The notes beneath the pieces are model-generated. The model ran no database searches. It had not been told where the DNA came from and saw only the letters and a list, made by a program, of their open reading frames with translations. From NCBI GenBank assembly GCA_023053685.1, contig JALIGW010000001.1, positions 67,089,740 to 67,153,739 of the forward strand: a stretch of DNA of 64,000 nucleotides. The letters are read 5' to 3'. Each line of letters starts with the position of its first letter. The first letter of the stretch is position 1. Below, piece after piece: positions 39,137-50,100 of the stretch. The DNA comes from Diadophis punctatus similis. Its lineage: Eukaryota; Chordata; Lepidosauria; Squamata; Dipsadidae. The translations under genes and the position numbers were made by a program.

Positions 39137-42100
39137 GAGGAACAACTGTAGGAAGCACTTGTGGGTGATCTCAAGTCCTTTCCCTTGTCTGGAGAGGAAT
39201 TACAAAAAGATCTTCTGCTCACCAGCTCTTTATTTCACTGTGGTCTGTTAGGAGAGCCGTCTTCAGTTTGCCATTTCTTCCTCAGAAGTCCCAGTTTTTT
39301 TTGTTTTTGAAATGGTATTAGTAATTGAAGTTGTCTTCATGCAGTGCGTTACATGTTTTGGATTCATGTGTGTTCTGTCTTTCAGTAGAAGCTTTAACAT
39401 TCCCTCCTTCTTCTGGGAAATCTTTCATTATGGGAGCAGATGAAGCCCTTGAGAGTGAGCTTGGCCTTGGGGAATTGGCAGGCCTTACAGTAGCCAATGA
39501 AGCAGATTCACTGACATATGATGTAAGTGCTAATCTCTTAATGTTGCAGTTATTTTGGTTTTGAATAGTGGTAAAACTCTTTAATGACACCGAGAAGCTT
39601 TTAATTAGAAAAGAAGATTGGTTGCACCCTTTCCAAATGTTATTAAAAAGTATATTTCTTGAGCTGCAACTCAGTTCATCAGATGAATAAATGACTAGAC
39701 CAATATAGATTTTAAATTAGAGACAGAAAGGGGAAAAATAGATTGCTTATGCAGATATAGGTTGCATGTGGGACAGATTACAAACAGTTAACAGTACTCA
39801 GGTGTTAAAAACACCCATTGTGTTTGTTGAGACCTGCTGAAATCGCCTTCAAACATTTGATGTATTACTCAATGATGGTATATTGTGATTTTCCAAAACG
39901 TTTATTTTAAGGTCTGCCATAGAGTGAGAATTCAGTACATGAATTTAAAAACAAGAAATGGCTGTGAAGGAACAGTCAATGAAAAGATGAGAGAGCGGGA
40001 GGGAGGGAGAGGGAGAGGGAGAGGGAGAGAATGAATTTATTTGCAGGTTATATCCAGTTCTGTTTTGTAGATTACAGTATACATTTCTGATTGGCAATTG
40101 AAATGTGTTAAATGTGTTACTTTAATACAGAGATTCATACCTGATCTGAAAAAAACAGTAGCATTTTAACTTCTAACATTTTGCTAGTCTTTACTGAGCA
40201 TTTGATAACATTGTAGTGAAGTACATCCTCGGTCAAGTGATTAATATAATTTGTATTAGTATATTCCCATTGGCTTGCCTAGTTTTTGTTCTTATTACAA
40301 TAGATAGCAAACAATAAAGATGCTCTGAGGAAGACTTGGAATCCCAAGTTTACTTTAAGGAGCCATTTTGATGGAATAAGGAGCCTGGCTTTTCATCCAA
40401 TTGAACCAGTGTTAATTACTGCTTCAGAAGACCATACATTAAAAATGTGGAATTTGCAAAAAACGTCTCCAGCAAAAAAGTAAGTTGATGGTTGAAATGG
40501 ATACATTCCTGTAGGGTGTATGTTGAAGAAATGTAATAGCAAAATGATGTTTTATATCTGATTTATCTTCCGTGAGAGTAATTTAGATAATGTTAGGTGC
40601 AATGTTGTTTGTCCCAAAGGTGCTTTTTCAAGAGGCAACTGCACTTTCTTATTTTTCTTCGAAGATGTTTCACTTCTCATCCAAGAAGCTTCTTCAGCTC
40701 AAGAAGCTTCCTGGATGAGAAGCGAAACGTCTTCAAAGAAAAACCAGAAAGTCCAGTTGCCTCTTGAAAAAGCACCTTTGGGACAACCATGATCTGGATG
40801 ACTGACAGTCTCCATAGACATTTGCGATGTTGTTTGTGTGCAGATAGATGGCTCCTTGCATTCACAAAAAGAACTGGGAAGTAGAGAAAGTTTACTATTG
40901 GAGAAAGGGTGTAGAATAGTACTATTTTAGTGTTTCTTTTGCAGCCATCTTTGCAGTGGTTGTATCATATACATTAAAATAAGTACAGTCAAACTCATTT
41001 GGGCAAAAATCCTAGGTTCATTTATATACTGATGGGGTATGACCATGACTAACCAGAAATAAAAAATCTGGGCCTAGTGAAGACATTAATTTGGTATTGC
41101 AGCAGATTCCATGCTATGCAGATCACTAGGAGACGAACTGAAAATAAAAATGCTAACATTATGGTATGTCTGCATCTGAAGTACTGTACACAGTCCTGGT
41201 TCTTGCATTTATAAAATGATATAATAGAACTAAAAAAAGTTCAGAAGAAAACTAAAATGAAGATGCTCAAATGCCTTCTCTATGAGAAAAGGCTCAAATA
41301 TTTGGGACTATAGCCTGGAGAAAGGGCAACCGATTGGATGTATAAATCATGCATGTCATGAAAAAGTGGACACATAGATATTTTTATCTCTTGGTGAAAG
41401 TAAGGGCCATCCAATAAAAATGTAAATGTAAAAGCATTCCAGGCAGCACATTTTTAACTTGAGGAATTATTACTTCATAAAATGATGATAGCTATTAACT
41501 TGAGTGGCTTTAAAAAGGAATTGGATGAACTCATAGAGAACAGTATCTTAAGGGTTACTGTTCTTGAAAACTCATTATACAGCATCTTTGAATGCCAATA
41601 GCATAAAAACAATTGTGGGGGAGGAGCATCTCTCTGTCTCTTGCTTGCAAAAAATCCAGTTGCATCAGGTTGGTTATTGTGAGAAACAAAATGCCAGGCT
41701 AAGAGGGTTATTGACCTGATTCTGCAAGGTGGTTCTTGCAATAACTTAAATAATAACTTACTTTTTATTTTTGTTTAGGAGCACCTCACTTGATGTTGAA
41801 CCTATCTATACTTTCAGGGCACATAAGTAAGTAAATGTGGACAAAAAGATAGAATGTAATTTGATTGCTGCTGATATAACACTGCAGCTTCTCTTAAAAG
41901 AGAACTGAGGGATTATATAAACCATGAACTAGTGGTGAGCATTTGCTTCATTTTGTGGTTGAAGCTGAACTCACCACACATTGAATGTTTCTAAACATAT
42001 CTTGTATGCTTGTGGTAACTAAGAAACTCTTACAGTTTACTGGTGGTACAGTTGGCTGAATGATTGCATTGGTTTCTGTTGCTGCTATTGCTGTTATCTC

Positions 42101-44060
42101 TGTGGACTATGCAGAATACAGAGGTAATTCTTAGGAGGTTTTAAAGCTTTCTCCCACAAGTGATAGACAAATAGATTTGGGGAGCATACTTAGGAGATTT
42201 ATTTGTGTTTAATGTGGTGTGCTGCACACTAGCTCTTCATTTCCAAGACAAAAAAGTACCCTGACATCTATGGTTTCTACTGTAAATTACAGTCATTAGT
42301 GTTGGATGACAATCTGCCGTTAGGGGGGAAAAAATCTCTAATCAGTGCTGCCATAACATGCTTTCTCTTACAGCAGTCCAGTGCTTTGTGTAGTGATGAG
42401 TAACAATGGTGAGCAGTGTTACAGTGGAGGCACTGATGGCCTCATCCAGAGTTGGAATACTACAAATCCAAATATTGATCCTTATGATTCATATGGTTAG
42501 TGATTCTTCTTTTGTTGCCTTTTATTTTTGGATGTTTTTTTTTGTAAATAAGTTTTTTTTTATTTTTAAAACAAAACATATACATCTTTTATGAAGAAAT
42601 ATGTATATGTTTTCTCTTACATCATTTCTTATACATAGTCAATAATATGTCTTACTTTCGATTTCAGCCATATTCTTCTTTTTCCCCACGATTTGTTATC
42701 CTTATTCATTTTTTTCTTATACATAATTTTTTAACACATATCATTATATGCCCGATTATTATAGTATCTGTTTCTCTAAATACCTTTTAAGTTTCCCTTC
42801 TAGTTCTTTAACGCTTCACATTTAAATCTTTAATTAATTTTGTAATCAAACACCAATGTTAATTTCAGTCCAATTTCATCTACTGAAGCATTTCATCATC
42901 TATAATATAATTCATCTTATTTCACTTTTACATATATATAAAACAATTTTTCCACATTTTTAGTACTAGTACAATTCATTTTCTTCCTTTCCTTCTCAAA
43001 CATATTCAAAATCAACATTATACCATTATACACCCTTAATTTCTTGTTTTCTTTAACAACCCATTTATTTACCCATTTTTCAATATTGGCTTACTTCATT
43101 TTACAGTCAAGATTAATCCCATTTCCTTTTTTCAATTTTATCTTTAAAAATATTTTACCGTTTATAACATTCATCATCTTTTATCTATTTTCAGTTTAAC
43201 ATACATAAGAAAAACAATTTTTCCAATAATTAACTATCAAAGATTTCTAGTGGTAGTACAATTCTATTAAATCCTATTTATATTTACCCCTACAAAAACT
43301 AGTTTCTTCCTCCCTCCTTAATCTTCTCTTTTTTAACCATTATCACTTGGTCTCTCTACCATTCCTTTTTGTATTAATTTTCTGCTTATCCTTTTATCCA
43401 TTTCTCTTGGCTTCTTTTTTCCTTTTTTTATTTTTATCTGTATTGTATCTTTTCCTCTGAACCTTTCTTAATCACCTCTCCAGAATTTTTCTTCTTGTTC
43501 ATTCCCTCTTCACCTTTTATCTGTTTCTTTTTTGGAAAGCATTTCTCCTTTTCCCTCTGTACTCTTTCCATAACATTGTAAATCTCAATGAAATGGTCTA
43601 GCTCATTTTCATTTCTATCTTCTTTTTGCTCTTTTTCCACTTCCTGATTCTCATTCGTATTCTCTTTTACACATTCCTCTTCTTTCTCTTGTTCTATGTG
43701 CTTCCTTGGTTTTTCTGGCTCTATGATATCTTTTAATATTGGATGTTCTTGGATGTTTTGCAAACATATTCCATGCACTAGATTTCAACATGAAATCAAG
43801 AAAAAATACTCTTTTATATATAGTGCTACACACACACACATACACCGAGGTGGCGCAGTGGTTAAATGCAGCACTGCAGGCTGCTAGTTCAGCAGTTCAA
43901 ATCTCACCGGCTCAAGGTTGACTCAACCTTCCATCCCTCTGAGGTCGGTAAAATGAGGACCCTGATTGTTGGGGGCAATATGCTGAACTCTGTAAACCAC
44001 TTAGAGAGGGCTGTAAAGCACTATGAAGCGGTATATAAGTCTAAGTGCTATTGCTATTGC

Positions 44061-44126
<66 letters not shown>

Positions 44127-47100
44127 AGCAGTAGATTAATATTAATATATTAATTAATATTATGTATTTATAAGACCCTGATTGGGGCGGGTTCCTCTTA
44201 CTTGCCTACCGGTGTGCTGCGCACGCATCCTCACATTTTGCGCACATGCTCACTATGCGCGCGTGTCCCCTTGCACAATTTTGCTTCCGCGCATGTGCAG
44301 GAAGCAAAAAATCGGCGAAATCTCTCTTTCACGCACGCGTCCCCTCGCGAGATTTTGCTTCCGTGCATGTGAAGGAAGCAAAAAAAGGCCAAAAATTCAG
44401 GAAAAAAGATGGCGCCGTGCGACGGACCGGTGAAGACGGCACCGGAGCCATCACGCGCAAATTGTGCAATCGGCGGGCCACTACCGGAATGACAGAGTGG
44501 CCCGCACCGGTAGGAACCCACCACTGAACCTGATGGTATGAAAACCTAGGAAACAGGTTGTGTGATAGAGGACTTTTCAGGAGAAACCCTCAATTAAATA
44601 ATATAATATAAAATAATCCTATGTAAATTTGAAGATTTAGAATAAACTCATAATCTCTTGATTAGCAGGACCAATTGGTGTTATAAAAAATAAGGTCGTT
44701 CTTTTAAAAAGATAGTAGTATTTTAGTTTAATGAAGCCTCCAAACTCTTATGAAAATATTTTTAGGAACTATAATCTTGAAATATATGATTTTGTTCTCA
44801 GATCCTTCCATCTTAAGAGGTGCACTTGTAGGCCACTCAGATGCAGTCTGGGGTTTGGTTTATAGTGGAACACACCAGCGCTTGCTCTCCTGTTCAGCAG
44901 ATGGCACCATACGTTTATGGAAGGCTTTGGAGATCTCTCCTGCTTTAAATATATTTAATGATAATCAAGGTACTGTACAATCTTCTGTTTCTTAGAATGT
45001 ATTGTATTTGCTTTTAATACATACATACATACATACATACATACATACATAGTATTATAGTTTTATTATATTTCATTACTTCTTTATACTTGTTAATGAT
45101 CAGAATAAAAACCATTGGCTTGTTTTCAATGTGTGTTCGTATAAGATTGGTTATTTTTAAAAAGGAATTACTATTAGAGAACATTCACTCATTTTTAAAA
45201 AAAAATACATCTTGGAGATGGTTTTAATTTTCTACATACAGCTGGAAATTGAACTGTAATAGTAATTGGTAGATTATATTCAATTATATATTCAAACCTT
45301 TATTGTCAGAGTACAACGTGTACAATGAGATTGACTGAGCCTCCCTTTGTGCACCCCCGAACCCAATACAACTCACAGAGAAAGACAAAAAATCCCTGAC
45401 CCAGTGAATCCTACTAACAAACCAGGGGTGGGTTCCATTTACCTTCGCCACCGGTTCGCATTGCGATGTTTTGCGCGCGCGCGCGCTCCCCTCACACACA
45501 TGTGCACGTCCCCTCGTGCAATTCTGCTTCTGAGCATGCTCAGTAGCTATAATCAGCCCAAAACACAGCTAAGGAGCTGATCAGCTGTGCTTCAGGCAAA
45601 GGAATAAAGGTAAGTATAAACCCGGGGGCGGACGGGAGGGCCCTTTTTCGAGCAGCAGCAGAGGAAAAAACTTCCAAACAGTAAAAAATTCAGAAAAAAA
45701 TCCCCCAAAAAAGATGGAGGCGCCCACGGACCGAATCGGATCTGTGACGCCATCGTAACATCACCAGCGGGTCGCTACCGATTCGGGCGATCCGGTCCGA
45801 ACCGGGAGGAACCCATCCCTGTAACAAACACACAATCCTACTGCTCAATGTGAACTTATTGCACATCGCGCCAGCCCCGCAAGTCATAGGAATGAGTACC
45901 ACCAGTGGATAGAATTCTCCCTCTGCCATTCACTCAATCACTACTCCATGTCTCTGCCATAGGATTTGGATGCATGGTTTAAGGTGGGTGGACATTGTGA
46001 AGAAAGAAAAAGAAACACTTTCTGCACGGGTTTGCTCACAGGAAAACAAGAGGAAGCCTTGTATTTGATGATAAGATTATATTCCTATCAAATATGGTAT
46101 AAGACTTCAAACTGGAGAAAGTGTGTGCTCTTGTATTGTATGGCAGAGTAATGTAGCCATTGCTGGAGAAAGAAATTGTTGGACCCGTGCCCCTCCTGGC
46201 TGGTCTCATCCAGCAGGGAGGTGACACGAGGCTGGCTCCAGGCGCTGGTCAATGCCTCCTTGAGGGAGGGGTCTGTTCCACTGCCACTGAAGGTGGCGGT
46301 GGTGAGGCCCCTCCTCAAGAAGCCCTCCCTGGATCCAGCAGAATTAAAAAACTTTCATCCAGTCTCCAACCTACCTTTGTGGGAAAGGTTGTAGAGAAAG
46401 TGGTGGCGCTCCAACTCCAACGGTTATTGGATGAAACGGATTATCTAGACCCTTTTCAATCGGGTTTCAGGCCCGGCTACAGCACAGAAACCACTTTGGT
46501 CACTCTGATGGATGATCTCTGGTGAGCCCGAGATAGGGGTCTTTCCTCTATCTTGGTGTTACTTGACCTCTCAGCTGCTTTCGATACCATTGACCATGGT
46601 ATCCTTCTGCACTGATTAGGGAAGCTGGGAGTGGGAGGCACCATATTACGGTGGTTCTCCTCCTATCTTTCTGATCGGTCACAGTCAGTGTTGGCTGGAG
46701 GGCAGAGGTCGACCCCTAGACCCCTCGTTTGTGGGGTGCCTCAGGACTCGGTCCTCTCCCCCCTCCTATTTAACATCTACATGAAACCACTGGGTGAGAT
46801 AATTCGACGACACGGGGTGAGGTTTCAGCAATATGCTGATGATACCCAGTTATACATCTCCACCCCGCGTCATTTCAGTGAAGCGGTAGACGTGATGTGC
46901 CGGTGCCTGGACGATGTGAGGGTCTGGATGGGAATCAACAGGCTCAAACTTAACCCTGACAAGACTGAGTGGCAGTGGATATTGCCTCCGAAAGACTATA
47001 CTGACTGTCCTTCCTTGGTTCTGGGGGGAGGGAACGGGTCCTCAGTTTGGGTGTCCTCCTAGACTCACAGCTGAGATTAGACCATCATCTGACAGCTGTA

Positions 47101-50100
47101 GCTAGGGGGACCTTTGCACAGGTTCGTCTGGTGCACCAATTGTGACCCTTCTTGGATCAGGAGGCTTTGCTCACGGTCACTCATGCCCTTATCACCTCAC
47201 GGCTGGATTATTACAAGGCGCTCTACATGAGGCTACCCCTGAAGACTGTTCGGAGACTCCAGTTGATCCAGAATGCAGCCGTGCGAGCGGTTGTGGGTGT
47301 TCCCAGATACACCCACACTACACCAATCCTCCGTGAGCTGCACTGGCTTCCCATTGGTCTCCGGACACAATTCAAGGTGTGACCTTTAAAGCCCTACAGG
47401 TCCCGTCAACTAAACAGTGTCGGCTTGGGGACCCGTGGGGGAGGGCCTTCTCTGTGGCGGCCCCGGCTCTCTGGAACCAGCTACCCCCCCGAGATCCGCA
47501 CTACCCCCACCTTACTGGCCTTCCGGAAAGCCGTAAAGACCTGGCTTTTCTGGCAGGCCTGGGACCACTGACCTCTGGTGGTGATAGACGAGGTTGCCCC
47601 AAGAATGTTGTATGACAATATTTTTTAATGTGTTTTAATCTGTTCTTTTTAAATTTTAAATTTTTATATTGATATGTTATTTATTCTTCTTATAGAAAGA
47701 CTGGCATAGCTAGATTTATGCTGACTCATTGTGTATTTTTATGCTTTTTTGTTCTGAAGTTACTCTGGTGGTGTAAATCTTGAATTAAGATTTGCAACAA
47801 AATTATTGTTACTTGAATACTCATGCTAAAATAAATATAGCTATTTCAGATTATAACTTCACAGTAAGTGCTTAAACTTGTTTTGTACTCTGGGCATTCT
47901 TTTTGTAGAAATGGGAATTCCATCATCTGTGGATCTAGTGAGCAGTGACCCAAGCCTTATGGTAGCATCATTTAACACTGGATATACAAGCATTTTTAAC
48001 ATGGAAACAAAACAACACATTCTTACCTTGGAGTCCAATATAGATACTAGTATGTATTAAATACTGCAACAAGGGTTGGTGGGACAGGATATTTGTAGGA
48101 TCATTATTATTTTTAGGATATTTTAATTTGTTGAAAATCTAAAAAAAAATTGATGCAGTGTGTCTATATGTCTGACTAATTATCTAAACATAATGGAGAA
48201 AATGGTAGTGTAGTGTTAAAAATCAAATGGAATGAATGAAGAGAATTTGTTTTGATTTGGAGGCACAGAAGGAAGGGCTGTGGAATTGATTAATTCCCCT
48301 CCCAACAACCGTCTAAAGGGAACTTCTTGAAGAGCCCTTAACAAAAATTGCCACCAAGAAATAGAAAAAAAACCCAAAGAAAATTAGTAAAGAAGCAGCT
48401 TCTGATCTTTTTTTGATAGCAGTTAAAAATGCATTTATATTGTATCCTTTCTGTCTAAGATTACACCATAAATTCCTTCTTTCTACAAGCAACCCTTTCT
48501 AATCTTCAAATCCATAAATCACAGTTTTTTCTAATTTTTCAGCAAAAATTCCATAAAGAGTTTCCAGTTACTGACAAATATACTTGTTGATCTTTCTCTA
48601 ATCAAATAAGTTAAACTTTCCATTTTTGTGCAAATAATAAGTCTCGCAGCAGTAACCATATATAAAAATAATCTTCCATAGCTCTTTGTTACTTGACTGC
48701 CCATTAATCCCAGCAAGAAAATTTCTGGTTTCAGATTAATGTTGATCTTTAAAATTGTTTGTATTATTATATGCTTTTGAACTCAGAAATTTCTGGCTTT
48801 TTTACAAGTCCACCAGGAATGATAAAATGACCCTTCATGTTGTCCACATTTTTAATATAAATTTGAAGTATCTTTATATATTCTTGACAATTTTTCTATA
48901 GTCACATATCAATGCTACATAATTTTATCAAATTTTGTCTTTTAGGTTATAACATAGTGTAAATTTGAATCTTTTTAACCACATATGTTCCCATTGTTAA
49001 ATCATTATATTGTGTCCAAAGTTCTTAGTCCATTTAATCATATGGTATTTCATTTGTTCTTTTGTGTGCTTTATATAGGAATCCACTATGTTTAGAGAGC
49101 CTAATAACATAAAGCTGGTTTAAATAATGTGAATATAATTGTTTGGGATCTTTCATCAGAATAGCCTACTAGGTGAGGCCATTAGTGTTTCAGAATTTTA
49201 TATGACTTGAACATTTTTTGGAGTTGATTTTATTTGCATGTATGCTTTCTGTCAACAGCAGTTAACACTTCTTGCCAAATAAACAAAGTAATCAGCCACC
49301 CAACTCTTCCAATAAGCATCACCGCCCATGAGGACAGGCACATTAAATTTTATGACAATAACACAGGTAAGTAGCCTGTTTCTCTGTGTAACATATCATA
49401 AAACCCAAAATATTATGGGATCACAATTTGAAAATAACTATTAAGTGGTGAATATTTCAAGATCGGTATCCAATTATAACCACTGACAGACAACAATGAT
49501 TGTAAGAATAAAGGCTTGTTGGCTAAGCAATGCAGCCTATAGAATTAAGTGAGCAATGCATTGTATTTATGGTAGAAATCTCTCATACTTGTTGGTATGG
49601 TATGTTCACAGTTTTTTAAGAGACCTGGAGAAACAATTTATATTAATGTGTTTTCTACATAGCGCAAAATGAGATCTCTGTTAAAATCTGTGGAGGTTTT
49701 TTTGTTCTTTGTATAAACTTGTAAAAATCTTCCAGAAAAGATTTTTAGACTGTTTTTGCTCATAATGTAATGAAAGTAAATTTGTAAATCATATCCCTTA
49801 AAATGCTTATAGTTGTTGTTTATCATTCTTACGGTATATGCCCAAAGGAAGAAACATGTAGTGCAATCAGTTTTACTGAATACATTTCCGTTCAAGAATA
49901 ATCAGCAAAGAAGCTGATTAAGAGTTTGTGCAAGCGACATAGCAACATATTGCAAATGTGTTTGCAGATTCTTCCTTCAGAGCTATGTAAGAGTTCAGGC
50001 TTTGTAAAGTTACATCTCCTACCTTTGGGAAGTGCAGGGGAGAACTGTAAAGGCGATGCTTATCTATTCCTTTGGGAACTAATAAAAGATGCGGTATACT

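Noticed and set aside
40713..40731. Functional hammerhead ribozyme
   Set aside because: The string GGATGAGAAGCGAAACGTC has an extra G in the CUGAUGA core and effectively no stem II; kept only as a hint about element ancestry.
43434..43778. Highly charged 114-codon minus-strand frame as a possible new gene
   Set aside because: A-rich composition and antisense L1-like surroundings explain it better; there is no independent support for expression.
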